A stretch of 64,000 nt of DNA from Chlorobiota bacterium (GTDB lineage Bacteria; Bacteroidota; Bacteroidia; Bacteroidales; F082), in the NCBI GenBank assembly GCA_030596395.1, contig JAUVKF010000003.1, positions 24,407-88,406 of the forward strand, written 5' to 3'. Positions 44,769-53,879 of the stretch are shown here, piece by piece (the first letter of the stretch is position 1; each line of letters starts with the position of its first letter). The notes under the pieces are model-generated. The model ran no database searches and was not told the DNA's origin. It was given only the letters and a program-made list of their open reading frames with translations. A program made the translations under genes and the position numbers.

Positions 44769-46717
44769 TTGTTTCTATTTAACTTAAACGACAAGAATAT
44801 CTCATAATTTCTACCTGGCATCGGCCTCCATAAAACAGCCTGATAATCTGTATCAAAAAGGTTATTCACTTTAAAGCGGGCTTCCAAACCGACTTTTTCA
44901 AAATCCCATTGTTTACCAATTGCAACATCATTCAGTACATAAGCAGGTAACTTACTACCGATGGTATTTTGTTCGCCAACATAGTGAACATTCCAATTAA
45001 TATAATATAAGCGGTAACCCCAGCTGATCAGTCCGTTACCTGTATGCCTTGGTATGTAGATCAACTGATCATCATCATTGATATCATTTGATGTTTCATT
45101 TACATTGGAAGTACGTGTGTAAGCATATTCAAAGAAAATACGGTAATTTGATTTTCCGGCATGGCCATCCAGATGTGCAGTAAACTCCACTCCCCTAGCA
45201 AACACTTTGTTGATATTTTCGGGGCTCCAATAACCCGATCCTGTATCTACCCACTGTATCCAATTATTTATTTTGGAAGCATGAGCTGTTATATCTGTTT
45301 TGATCAACAAAAAATCACCCGCGGAAAAAGCATAATTAATTCCTGCTTCCGCTTCAAAACCATCTTCCGGTTTAAGGTTTTCGTTTCCTCCCGGATACCA
45401 GTACAGGTCATTTAAAGTAGGCAAATGGTAATTTCTTGAGATACTCATTCGTAAATAGAGATCCTGGTTTTTTAGCAACTTAATATTCAACCCAAACAAT
45501 GGCATCAATGGCAACATATCGGCATCTGACATTTGTGTTCTCAATAAAAGACTTATTTTCAAACGGCTCCAGAAATCCTTCTTTACCTGGACAAATAAAC
45601 TTTGTGTATTTCTTTGTTTAATTTCGTAGTAATTATTTGAGTTAACGCTCTCAAAATCAACATCCATGCCTGTTGCTAATTCAAATCCTTTTTGAAAAGA
45701 GCGTTCATATTTCGCCTTCACAAAAACACCATTTGTCTTATTTAGTGAATGAACCAATGTATCACCCACATCAGGTAAGCCATCGGAATCATTTTGCAGG
45801 TTGTAGGTAAAATTCTCATAAAAGTATGCCGCTTTAAGTTCAAACCTTGACCTGTTTTTGTGATAGGACCAACCCAAAGTATTCCGCGTAAAAATATCAT
45901 CCTGGTATTCCTTTTTCCACTCACTTGATTCAACACCGGTCATCAATGGTGGATTATTCCTGAAATTCCACTGATTCCATGTTGAAAATGAAAGTATATG
46001 GTGCACATTGGGTCGATAGCTGAATTGCTGTGTAAATCCGATATTCCGGTAATCCGCCTTATCCTGTTTCATTTCTTGCGCAGGAATGATTGCATCGTTG
46101 TAATAGGGAAAATCGTTTTTTGAGGATTGGTAGATAAATCGCGTATTTGAGGCAAACTTTTCATTTCCAAGATTCAGTCCGGCTGATGATGACCACGTAT
46201 TAAAACTGCCGTAAGTTTGCGATAGAGAAACCACCGGAGTTCCTGAATGGAAAGGCTCATTAATAAGGTTAATTCCACCGCCAAAGCCACCACTCGATTT
46301 TACAAGCGATGCACCGCCATAGTGTAACTCCACCTCATCAAAAAATGAATTGGGCAGGAGTGAAAAATCCGTCTGCCCCAGCATGGGCGAATTAAGCCTG
46401 AAATCATTCCAGAGAACCTGGGTATGCGAAGCTCCTGTCCCACGGAATGAGGCGGTAGCAAGGCTTCCTTTTCCGTACGAGCGAATAAAAACCGGAGTAT
46501 ATGATGATAGTAATTCACCCAGATCAACATTGTTAAGTGACTGCTTAAACATGCTGTCGATGGTGCTTTTTTTAGTGGTCGCAAGATAATCTACTTCGTA
46601 CCCCAGCACCTCCAATTCGTTTAAAAATAAAGTGTCAAAAACCATTTGTCCTGTTGAATCCATTCCAAGAAATAAAATGAACATCAGGATTAAATGATAT
46701 TTGTGCAGGCCTCTCAA
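44765..46717 (-). CDS. btuB: BtuB-like TonB-dependent cobalamin receptor
   Basis: Outer-membrane receptor of 650 residues. The signal peptide is followed by an N-terminal TonB-box-like region (FDTLFLNELEVLGY), a plug domain (LGELLSSYTPVFIRSYGKGSLATASFRGTGASHTQVLWNDFRLNSPMLGQTDFSLLP, then GASLVKSSGGFGGGINL) and a 22-strand-type barrel ending in RPMPGRNYEIFLSFKLN with the terminal aromatic strand. It lacks the N-terminal carboxypeptidase-regulatory-like domain of SusC proteins, in keeping with vitamin or metal receptors. It is downstream of a cobalamin riboswitch, which supports B12 as the ligand. Four-base overlaps on both sides couple it to the BtuG-like and T9SS genes. Confidence 0.82.
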   Translation of the reverse strand: MRGLHKYHLILMFILFLGMDSTGQMVFDTLFLNELEVLGYEVDYLATTKKSTIDSMFKQSLNNVDLGELLSSYTPVFIRSYGKGSLATASFRGTGASHTQVLWNDFRLNSPMLGQTDFSLLPNSFFDEVELHYGGASLVKSSGGFGGGINLINEPFHSGTPVVSLSQTYGSFNTWSSSAGLNLGNEKFASNTRFIYQSSKNDFPYYNDAIIPAQEMKQDKADYRNIGFTQQFSYRPNVHHILSFSTWNQWNFRNNPPLMTGVESSEWKKEYQDDIFTRNTLGWSYHKNRSRFELKAAYFYENFTYNLQNDSDGLPDVGDTLVHSLNKTNGVFVKAKYERSFQKGFELATGMDVDFESVNSNNYYEIKQRNTQSLFVQVKKDFWSRLKISLLLRTQMSDADMLPLMPLFGLNIKLLKNQDLYLRMSISRNYHLPTLNDLYWYPGGNENLKPEDGFEAEAGINYAFSAGDFLLIKTDITAHASKINNWIQWVDTGSGYWSPENINKVFARGVEFTAHLDGHAGKSNYRIFFEYAYTRTSNVNETSNDINDDDQLIYIPRHTGNGLISWGYRLYYINWNVHYVGEQNTIGSKLPAYVLNDVAIGKQWDFEKVGLEARFKVNNLFDTDYQAVLWRPMPGRNYEIFLSFKLNRNK

Positions 46718-47724
46718 CGTTTGATCAGTTTATGAATTTCAGTTCCTTCTTTTGAAGTGATTTGCATAAAATATAAACCCGGGAGCCAGGGAGTTGTTTG
46801 CAACTTGATTTGTTCTGAATCTGTTTTAATATCAGCTACTATGCTACCCACATGATCAAATATCCGGACCCTGATGATCCGGATTTTTGCTGATATAAAA
46901 AGATTGTTAGTAAAAGGGTTTGGGTAGATGAGTATCCCTGGCTCACCGGGTATATCTGTTATATCATTGCTTTCTTCGTTGTATATTACCCCGACGGCAT
47001 CCAAATCAAAACCTCCAGAGTCAAATGGTGTTGGCCAGGGGTCGTTTACTTTGTTCCCCTCAGAATCAAAACTTGCATACTCGTCATTAATACTGCCCAC
47101 AACATCCGCAATTCGAACGGCCACAATATGATTAACATTTAGTTCCTCAATCTGCAAAAGTTCTTCCAGGTCGAATGGCACACCATAACCGCCGCGATAT
47201 TTTCCGGCCAAATTATTTAGCTCTTGTGCTTCCAGCGTTCCAAATGATTCAATCTGTTCCTCAGTTTGAGTCAATGATGTAGCAGGAAATCGAAAGAATT
47301 GTTCTCCGTCCGAACTCACTTCCACAAAAGCCAGTTCGAGGAAAAAGTCATCAAAACCATTCTCAAACACGGCAAAATCAGGGCCGGATCCATTGACAAT
47401 CGCAACATTAAATCCCAGTGTAGACCTACCTCCATCGCCCAGGCTAATTATTGAAAAGTCAGCCTTACCCAGTGCCAGATCAATTGATCCTACACTTACT
47501 TTTCCCAGTGATGTATCGGCAATATTGATCCAAGCCCGCTCAATGCTGCAAGATGAAGCCCAGGCAATAAATACCGTACTATCTGCATGTATGGCAGTGG
47601 TTCCCGGCTCTCCGGCTGGCGGAGCAAACTGCGCTATTACCTGAACGCTTATAAAAAAAATCATTCCGGTAATTACTAAATTTTGCAGGTACCGGAATGA
47701 AAAATATTTTTTGCTAAATATCAT
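46714..47724 (-). CDS. T9SS-exported B12-operon surface protein
   Basis: Secreted protein of 336 residues. The signal peptide ends near VQVIAQ, after which a beta-rich domain of about 210 residues contains SIISLGDGGRSTLGFNVAIVNGSGPDFAVFENGF and FLELAFVEVSSDGEQFFRFPA. The end, GGFDLDAVGVIYN, precedes a T9SS sorting domain (IYPNPFTNNLFIS through GTEIHKLIKR). The 'GPDFAVFENGF' module is found in Bacteroidota proteins encoded beside B12 receptors and resembles a discoidin-like carbohydrate or ligand fold. Being in the middle of the riboswitch operon, it may be a B12-binding or receptor-partner protein comparable in role to BtuH. That role is inferred. Confidence 0.72.
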   Translation of the reverse strand: MIFSKKYFSFRYLQNLVITGMIFFISVQVIAQFAPPAGEPGTTAIHADSTVFIAWASSCSIERAWINIADTSLGKVSVGSIDLALGKADFSIISLGDGGRSTLGFNVAIVNGSGPDFAVFENGFDDFFLELAFVEVSSDGEQFFRFPATSLTQTEEQIESFGTLEAQELNNLAGKYRGGYGVPFDLEELLQIEELNVNHIVAVRIADVVGSINDEYASFDSEGNKVNDPWPTPFDSGGFDLDAVGVIYNEESNDITDIPGEPGILIYPNPFTNNLFISAKIRIIRVRIFDHVGSIVADIKTDSEQIKLQTTPWLPGLYFMQITSKEGTEIHKLIKR

Positions 47725-48992
47725 TAGTTTTTAATAAACCTTCCGGTGAATACGGAGGTTTCGGTATTTACTATTATAAAATAAATTCCGGAATTTAATG
47801 TACTAACATCAATCTGTTTGTATTCAGTGTTTCTATAAACAACTTTTCCGGAAATATCTGAAATAATAGTACTCACCATATCCTGATCGTCAGGAATGCT
47901 GAAACTGATCAGACTGCTTGCAGGATTTGGAAAGACATTGAGTTTCTCAACAATCCTCTTCAAATTTAAACCTGTACTATTCCTGTAATCAACAACAATA
48001 GCCTGGGCTGAAATTCCTGCCTCAAAACTACCTGTATTTTCTCCATCAAGATTGTAAATAAATCCCTGACCTGTTGAATAGAAATCAGTTGTAGTAAGAT
48101 AGATCAGATTGTTTACGGTATCAATAACAGATGCGCCAATGGTCATTTGTTGAGGTGCGACAACCAAAGGATTTTCCAGCTCATTAGTTTCAAGATTAAA
48201 CAAACCGATACCGTTATTAATTTCAGCATAAAAATTATTTTGAGCTTGTCCTGTAAGGTTAGCCAATGCAGCATTTTCGTAAAGAAACTCCTCAATTACA
48301 TTACCTTCCAAATCCATTGTAGCCGATCTTGAATCAGTTTCGCCCCATGCGGTCTTCATAAAAGCAGTTATCACATCGTTATAAAAAGCAAAATATCCAA
48401 TGTTGGCAAAGCTTTCGCCATAATCGTCTTCAGAAAGTACAACATTTTGATCCAGGTCAATGGATGCAATCTTTCCTGTAGTACTGCCATATGCTCCGGG
48501 AATAGCAACAAGAGCAATGCTCTCTTTAATCATAATTCCGGAAGCCTCGTCTGATATTTCATCAAATTCTGTAATCAAAGAAAGGTCATCCAATGAAAAA
48601 GTCTTCACAAAATTCTCGGTAACAGGATACCAGAAAGAGGCCACCAAAACTTCTCCATCGGTTGCAAGTTGGTTTACACCGGTTGCAGAAACAGCTGCCA
48701 CTTTTTCGTACGTATCGATATTAAGTTTTACAATTGAATCCTGGGCAGCGACAAAAACAAAAGCTCCGTGAATGACCGCATCCTGAACGGATTGCGTATA
48801 AATTGTTGCGAATTCGGTAGTTTCACCTGATCCGGGGTTGTAGGCCGCAACAGTAACATAATCATCAGGATTACCATAATCGCCACCATTAACGATGATA
48901 ACCTGGTTGGTGTAAGTCGTTTGTGCAATTGCACAATTTGCTGAAAACACAATTATTGGTGCAAACAGTCTGAAAAAGTAATTTTTTTTCAT
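47724..48992 (-). CDS. T9SS-exported propeller-like protein, first gene of the B12 operon
   Basis: Secreted protein of 422 residues; signal peptide to NCAIAQ (residue 24). The mature part (25-345) shows propeller-like repeats: TNQVIIVNGGDYGNPDDYVTVAAYNP, DAVIHGAFVFVAAQDSIVKLN, VNQLATDGEVLVASFWYP, ASGIMIKESIALVAIPGAYG, IGYFAFYNDVITAFM, NNFYAEINNGIGLFN and NLIYLTTTDFYSTGQGFIYN. A T9SS sorting domain follows (VFPNPASSLISFS...GIYFIIVNTETSVFTGRFIKN). It thus resembles BtuG in fold but uses T9SS export instead of a lipid anchor. Its start is about 100 bases after the riboswitch aptamer, and its stop overlaps the next start by one base. Confidence 0.75.
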   Translation of the reverse strand: MKKNYFFRLFAPIIVFSANCAIAQTTYTNQVIIVNGGDYGNPDDYVTVAAYNPGSGETTEFATIYTQSVQDAVIHGAFVFVAAQDSIVKLNIDTYEKVAAVSATGVNQLATDGEVLVASFWYPVTENFVKTFSLDDLSLITEFDEISDEASGIMIKESIALVAIPGAYGSTTGKIASIDLDQNVVLSEDDYGESFANIGYFAFYNDVITAFMKTAWGETDSRSATMDLEGNVIEEFLYENAALANLTGQAQNNFYAEINNGIGLFNLETNELENPLVVAPQQMTIGASVIDTVNNLIYLTTTDFYSTGQGFIYNLDGENTGSFEAGISAQAIVVDYRNSTGLNLKRIVEKLNVFPNPASSLISFSIPDDQDMVSTIISDISGKVVYRNTEYKQIDVSTLNSGIYFIIVNTETSVFTGRFIKN

Positions 48993-49089
48993 AAAAAAAG
49001 TTTTAAGGTTAAATAATTAGTTAATTCACCTCAAAACTTACAGGAAAACCATAGGTATGCCTTGCATATCATTTGCTTTTATCCCGAAA

Positions 49090-49275
49090 GCTTTGAATAA
49101 TAATTTGAACAATGGCAGGTCTTCTGACTTGCTCGCTTTTGAGGCCTTCCCTCTTCGGTTTCCCGGAAAAGTGACCAGCGGTTTCAAAAGCATGAAAAGA
49201 GCTTACAGCAGCGGGAACTGTACAGGATTTACACCTGATTCCCTATTATGCCTTTCATCCGGCCAGATGAAATAT
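49090..49275 (-). ncRNA. Cobalamin (B12) riboswitch
   Basis: Read on the minus strand, it contains the conserved elements in order: GGGAATCAGGTGTAAATCC followed by TGTACAGTTCCCGCTGCTGTAAG, the AACCGCTGGTCACTTTTCC segment, GAAGAGGGAAGG, and the B12 box GCAAGTCAGAAGACCTGCC at about 49114-49132. A TAnnTTTG promoter box (49292-49299) lies just upstream, and the downstream leader runs about 100 bases to the first operon gene. Cobalamin binding normally reduces expression of B12 uptake genes through the adjacent leader. Confidence 0.95.
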
Positions 49276-49291
49276 GGCACCATTGCTGATA

Positions 49292-49299
49292 CAAAAGTA
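49292..49299 (-). promoter_or_regulatory. Candidate -7 box of the B12 operon
   Basis: Minus-strand TActTTTG, about 16 bases before the first conserved riboswitch helix, so transcription would start right at the aptamer. Confidence 0.5.
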
Positions 49300-49360
49300 G
49301 GTAAAATTACAGGTGATAATATGGAATAGAAAAAATAAATTGACACATTAATGACTACCC

Positions 49361-49447
49361 CCTCGTTGGTGTCCACACCAATGAGTTAAAATCTAAACCT
49401 GCAAATTTATTGATCCTGGATTTCCGGTCGGTGAAGACACCAACCGG
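49361..49447. repeat. Palindromic spacer repeats (GGTGT-CC-ACACC type)
   Basis: TTGGTGT-CC-ACACCAA at 49366-49381 (extended weakly on both sides) has the same GT-CC-AC centre as the repeats at 17614 and 17959. A related imperfect hairpin, CCGGTCGGTG / CACCAACCGG, lies at 49424-49447. They sit between the B12 operon leader and the end of the S41 peptidase gene. Confidence 0.65.
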
Positions 49448-49501
49448 GGTATAGGAAACGGAATAGAAGAAATTTAAATCAACACCATCAAAGATGAATT
49501 G

Positions 49502-51121
49502 TTAATACGTCGAACTGTTTGCATGGCCAAAATGCTGGTAAACCATGTCCTCACTCATTACTTCAAGTGCTTTGTTTATCTCCCGGTCTTCGGGCCACAA
49601 CACCTCGAAATAAGCTGCGGTATTGTACATATTCCTGGCAATCATAGCTTTTATCTGGAGTTTGAAAAAATCAATGTTTGGCGTCAGGTCATCATCATTA
49701 ACCTCAATTTCATCCTTAGCACCTGTCACGAATTCATCAAATTCTTCCTGAGATATAAAGAATGACTTGTTGAACTGCTCAAAATTTTTGTACTTTTTGT
49801 TCAGCTCTTTTCTGTGATCATTAAGGTACTCATTCACAAATCCATTCAGGACACCCTTTCTTATCAGGTCAGAATACAGATGGTTATAACGCGTTGAATC
49901 CCATGGAATAAAAACATCGGGCATAATGCCACCACCACCATAAACGGTACGGCCTTTTTCGGTTTCATATTTTAACGAATCGGGGAAATGAATACTGTCG
50001 GCGCTTATCATCTCACCGTTTTTCAATCCCTCGTAAAAACTCTTATAATACTTTTCGGTGCCTTCATCATACGGCTTCTGGATGCATCTTCCGGAGGGCG
50101 TATAATAGCGCGCTACGGTCAACCTGACTACGGCACCATCAGGCAGACGGAATGGCCTTTGCACCAGGCCTTTTCCAAATGAACGCCTGCCAATAACCAC
50201 ACCACGGTCCCAATCCTGAACTGCGCCTGATACAATTTCACTGGCTGAAGCCGATCCTTCATTGATCAGGACAACAAGTTTACCTTTCTCAAACTTTCCT
50301 TCCGCCGAGGCCAATAAATCCTGACGGGGAGTGTGAATGCCTTCTGTATATACAATCAGCTTTTCGTTTTCAAGAAATTCATCACTGATGCTCATGGCTG
50401 TTCCCAGGTAACCACCCGAATTACCACGCAGGTCGAATACAAGGTCTTTCATTCCTTCTTTCTTCAATTCTGCAACAGCTTCATCGAATTCTTCCAGCGA
50501 ATGTCGTGCAAACCTATTTAACTTAATATAGCCGGTTTTTTCGTCAAGCATAAAAGAGGCATCCATGCTATTGATCGGGATTTCGTCGCGTTCGATTGTA
50601 AAATCCAGTAATCCGTCAACACCTTTACGGTAAACCCCAACTATTACTTCGCTACCCTTTCTCCCTCTGAGGTTGTCCATCACCCATTTGTTGGTGACGT
50701 CTTTCCCAAAAGCATCTGTTTGATCCACCGTGATGATTTTATCACCGGCAAGGATACCTACTTTATCGCTGGGTCCGCCCGGTATGGGGGAGATTACCAG
50801 AATGGTATCCTTGTATAGCTGGAAAATCAAACCGACTCCTTCAAAGCTGCCTTCCAGTTCTTCAGTAGATTGTTTTACATCATCTTTTGAAATATACGAT
50901 GAATGCGGATCCAGTTCTTTCAGGGTTGTTTCAATAATCCTTTCAGTTAAGCCAGGCATATCCAATGTGTCAACATAAAACCCATTGATCAGATGCAATA
51001 AGGTGGAGACTTTTTTTGTGGTTTCCGTATCATTCATCCGCTCCACGTTGTGTTGTGCCACAAGGGCAACAGCGAAGATCATTATAAAGCCGAGGAGGAG
51101 TATTTTAGTCTTATTTGCCAT
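49502..51121 (-). CDS. C-terminal processing (S41A) peptidase
   Basis: Periplasmic serine protease of 539 residues from ATG 51121, which precedes the membrane-spanning signal MANKTKILLLGFIMIFAVALVAQ; the frame extends 17 basic residues further. A PDZ domain lies at about 75-165 (EGVGLIFQLYKDTILVISPIPGGPSDKVGILAGDKII). The catalytic core has NEGSASASEIVSGAVQD (Ser) and RRSFGKGLVQ (Lys), the Ser/Lys dyad of tail-specific proteases, and VFDLRGNSGGYL. A C-terminal helical extension of about 120 residues ends HANSSTY. These proteases trim or degrade periplasmic and membrane proteins. A TAnnTTTG box lies 99 bases upstream of 51121. Confidence 0.93.
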   Translation of the reverse strand: MANKTKILLLGFIMIFAVALVAQHNVERMNDTETTKKVSTLLHLINGFYVDTLDMPGLTERIIETTLKELDPHSSYISKDDVKQSTEELEGSFEGVGLIFQLYKDTILVISPIPGGPSDKVGILAGDKIITVDQTDAFGKDVTNKWVMDNLRGRKGSEVIVGVYRKGVDGLLDFTIERDEIPINSMDASFMLDEKTGYIKLNRFARHSLEEFDEAVAELKKEGMKDLVFDLRGNSGGYLGTAMSISDEFLENEKLIVYTEGIHTPRQDLLASAEGKFEKGKLVVLINEGSASASEIVSGAVQDWDRGVVIGRRSFGKGLVQRPFRLPDGAVVRLTVARYYTPSGRCIQKPYDEGTEKYYKSFYEGLKNGEMISADSIHFPDSLKYETEKGRTVYGGGGIMPDVFIPWDSTRYNHLYSDLIRKGVLNGFVNEYLNDHRKELNKKYKNFEQFNKSFFISQEEFDEFVTGAKDEIEVNDDDLTPNIDFFKLQIKAMIARNMYNTAAYFEVLWPEDREINKALEVMSEDMVYQHFGHANSSTY

Positions 51122-51219
51122 GCGATTCTTGTTTAATCGATTTTTAAATAACCTTATTCGTAATTTTTGCAAAAAAGTTAACCCGTACGAATCAGATTAA
51201 CTATTTGATTTTAAGCCGT

Positions 51220-51227
51220 CAAATATA
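51220..51227 (-). promoter_or_regulatory. Candidate -7 box TAtaTTTG
   Basis: Minus-strand TAnnTTTG match upstream of the S41 peptidase gene, next to the word AAGCCGTCAAA also seen before the M3 peptidase gene. Confidence 0.4.
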
Positions 51228-51384
51228 AAAACAATTGCCGTACCAGTATTTTTATTAACGCAAAGGCCGCTGTTAAATTTTGTTAAGCCCCCCTGTGTCT
51301 CCCCGTCAGCTGACGGGGGAGAAAATACGTGTGCCGGTTTGGAAGCCTGTACTAGCGCATGAACCAGCAGCCAGCTACCAGTAT

Positions 51385-53430
51385 CTAGTATCCCAACATC
51401 TCTCTCATCCCCACAAGAATCTTCTCAACATCCGGCAAAATGGCTTTTTCTAAAATACGGTTAAAACCGACAGGGGTAAATGTTGCTCCGATTCGCTTAA
51501 CCGGTGCGTCAAGGTGATGGAATGCTTCTTCAACAATCATGGAAGCCACTTCTCCACCAAAACCTGCAAACACTTTATCTTCGTGAACAACCAGGGCGCG
51601 ATTTGTTTTTTTCACTGAGTTCAGAACTGCTTCCTTATCCAACGGGATCAATGAACGCAGATCCACAACTTCAATACTTTTTCCGGTTTCTTCCTGAATC
51701 TGTTCGGCTGCTTTCAGGCAGAAAGGAGTAGTGTTGCCATAGGTGATCACCGTCAGGTCGGTACCTTCACGCCTGATGCGTGCTTTCCCGAATGGCACTT
51801 CAAAATCTTCCGGAACAATGGTTTCTGCCATCGGATCGTTGTACAAAGCCTTGGGTTCCATGAACATAGTCATTCCCCTTGAACGCATTGAAGTCCGAAG
51901 CAGTCCGGCGGCATCATCGGCAAACGAAGGATAAACAATTCTTAAGCCCGGCAATGTTGACAATGCGCCTTCGATATTTTGAGAATGGTAAAGTCCCCCA
52001 CCAATATAACCGCCCGAAGCCAGGCGAATGGTCACATTGGGCGTAAAAGCGCCATTGCTTCGCCAGTAATCGTGTGTGCTGTCGACAAGCTGTTCCATAG
52101 CCGGCCAGAAGTAATCGGCAAACTCGGCGCCCTCAACAACAATCCTGATCTTTTCATCGTAACGGCTCATACCGTTAGCTGTGCCCATGATGTAATCTTC
52201 GGCAATCGGGGCGTTAAAAACCCGTTTCTTGCCAAATTCCTGTTGCATGCCCTTGGTTACATTAAAAATGCCGCCTTTTTCTTTATAAGCCACATCCTGC
52301 CCCCAGATATAAGTATCCAGGTTGTGGCGAAATTCTGCCTTTAAGGTATCATTCAGTGCCTGGATCAATCGCCTGGGTTCACCCTTTGTTCCATCATGCA
52401 GGCCATCGGGGTATTTTTCAGACACATATGGTTCGGGCAAAACAAAATCGTAGATGGATGTCGGATCAGGATCAGGAGCAAACAGCGCTTTTTTGTGGGC
52501 AGCTGAAATATCTTTTTTAGCCTTTTTATCGAGATCAGCTAATTCTTCTTCGGTGAATTTACCCGAATGAATCAGCTGAACCTTAAACCGTTCCAACGGG
52601 TCAGATAAGCGAATACAATGTCTTTCGCTATCATCACGGTATAATTCATGCGCATCCGAATTGGAATGTGAGTGGATGCGGTAACAGTTGGCATGGACGA
52701 TAACCGGTTCACTTTTTTCTTCGATGTGCTTTTTGGCAGCATGCATGGTATTCATCGAGTCAAAAACATTCTTCCCATCACAATACATGATCTTCAGGTT
52801 TTTGATTCCTCTGTAATTTTCGGCAGCACGGCGGTTTGCCGATTGGTCGCGCTGCGGTACCGAAATGCCAAACTGGTTGTCCTGGAAAACAAAGATCACC
52901 GGCAGCTTTTCTTTTGACGCCCCATTTATCGCTTCAAAAACATAACCTTCAGAAGTGGATGATTCGCCCTGCGAGCTGATGGCAACACCTTTGCCGTTGT
53001 ACAATTTAATACCGCGTGCAACACCCACCGCATGCAAAGTATGGTTGCCGGTGGCTGATGAAACATTGTGGATGTTCCACTCAGGTTTTGCAAAGTGGTT
53101 CGACATATGACGTCCGCCACTGGCAATATCAGTAGCTTTTGAAATTCCATTCAAAATGATCTCTTCGGCAGTCAGCCCAGCCGAAATTGCTGTCAGCATA
53201 TCACGGTAGTAAGGGAAAAGGAAATCATTTTCTTTATCAAAATGCTGTCCGATTGCCAGCTGGATTCCATCGTGGCCGGCATAGGGTGCATGGTACGACC
53301 AGCCAAGTGCTTGCTTGAGGTAGTTTGGGGCTTTCTCGTCAATCTGGCGACCAAGCGTCAGCAGATAATACCAGTTTTCAAGTGTTTTTTTGCTTGTATT
53401 GTCTAACGTATATTTTCTTTTCTGCGGCAT
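51385..53430 (-). CDS. Fused 2-oxoacid dehydrogenase E1 (alpha-beta)
   Basis: Thiamine diphosphate enzyme of 681 residues joining E1 alpha (about 1-335) and E1 beta (about 345-681) in one chain, a fusion frequent in Bacteroidota. The alpha part contains SSQGESSTSEGYVFEAINGASKEKLPVIFVFQDNQFGIS, the TPP-binding motif (GxS/T...N), and GGRHMSNHFA. The beta part contains FNAPIAEDYIMGTANGMS, RLASGGYIGGGLYHSQNIEGAL and the Glu/Phe-rich regulatory loop. The sequence is of the branched-chain or pyruvate E1 type; substrate cannot be told from sequence alone. E2 and E3 genes are not in the window. A TActTTTG box lies 24 bases before the start. Confidence 0.92.
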   Translation of the reverse strand: MPQKRKYTLDNTSKKTLENWYYLLTLGRQIDEKAPNYLKQALGWSYHAPYAGHDGIQLAIGQHFDKENDFLFPYYRDMLTAISAGLTAEEIILNGISKATDIASGGRHMSNHFAKPEWNIHNVSSATGNHTLHAVGVARGIKLYNGKGVAISSQGESSTSEGYVFEAINGASKEKLPVIFVFQDNQFGISVPQRDQSANRRAAENYRGIKNLKIMYCDGKNVFDSMNTMHAAKKHIEEKSEPVIVHANCYRIHSHSNSDAHELYRDDSERHCIRLSDPLERFKVQLIHSGKFTEEELADLDKKAKKDISAAHKKALFAPDPDPTSIYDFVLPEPYVSEKYPDGLHDGTKGEPRRLIQALNDTLKAEFRHNLDTYIWGQDVAYKEKGGIFNVTKGMQQEFGKKRVFNAPIAEDYIMGTANGMSRYDEKIRIVVEGAEFADYFWPAMEQLVDSTHDYWRSNGAFTPNVTIRLASGGYIGGGLYHSQNIEGALSTLPGLRIVYPSFADDAAGLLRTSMRSRGMTMFMEPKALYNDPMAETIVPEDFEVPFGKARIRREGTDLTVITYGNTTPFCLKAAEQIQEETGKSIEVVDLRSLIPLDKEAVLNSVKKTNRALVVHEDKVFAGFGGEVASMIVEEAFHHLDAPVKRIGATFTPVGFNRILEKAILPDVEKILVGMREMLGY

Positions 53431-53453
53431 TTTTCTCTTTTTAAAAAGCGGTG

Positions 53454-53461
53454 CAAAAGTA
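53454..53461 (-). promoter_or_regulatory. Candidate -7 box TActTTTG
   Basis: Minus-strand TAnnTTTG match 24 bases upstream of the E1 gene. Confidence 0.45.
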
Positions 53462-53525
53462 CCTATTTTTTCTTATTTAAATTGAATCCAGATAGATGAT
53501 TGACTGAATTTTAATGATTTTATTG

Positions 53526-53879
53526 TCAGGCAATTAAACAAAAGAACAAAAAATACGCGCTTAATTCTCCCAAAGGGATGCCTTTGTCAAGAGGACTGCG
53601 ATAGCAGGACGAAAGCCCGCCTGCCGGACGAGCAGGAATCCCCTGAGTTGGAACAAGAATTGTATAGGGGGATTGCCGCGTCGTCCCAATTGCCATCGAA
53701 ACTCCTCGCCTGCCTGCGCGAAACCGCTCCGGCAAAGGCAGGCAATTAAACGAATATAAATAATTTACGTTTAGCCCTGAGCGGAACAAAGTGAAGTGTG
53801 AGAGTCCCATGAGTTGAAATACGAATATTACATTGGGATTGTCGCGTCCCGCCAAGAGCGGGACTCACAATTAAACGTA
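53526..53879. repeat. Complex palindromic repeat spacer
   Basis: Three occurrences of CAATTAAAC (about 53532, 53743 and 53868) bound two related units. Unit 1 (53636-53700) and unit 2 (53799-53850) share GA(A/G)TCCC...TGAGTTG(G/A)AA, GGGATTG(C/T)CGCGTC and GTCCC. GC-rich arms such as CGCCTGCC and GGCAGGC form additional hairpins. No coding frame is convincing. Similar CCTGCC/GGCAGG words occur at 29834 and 56450. Confidence 0.65.

Noticed and set aside
49057..49329. 90-codon frame on the + strand
   Set aside because: It is exactly antisense to the cobalamin riboswitch; its conserved look comes from the RNA.
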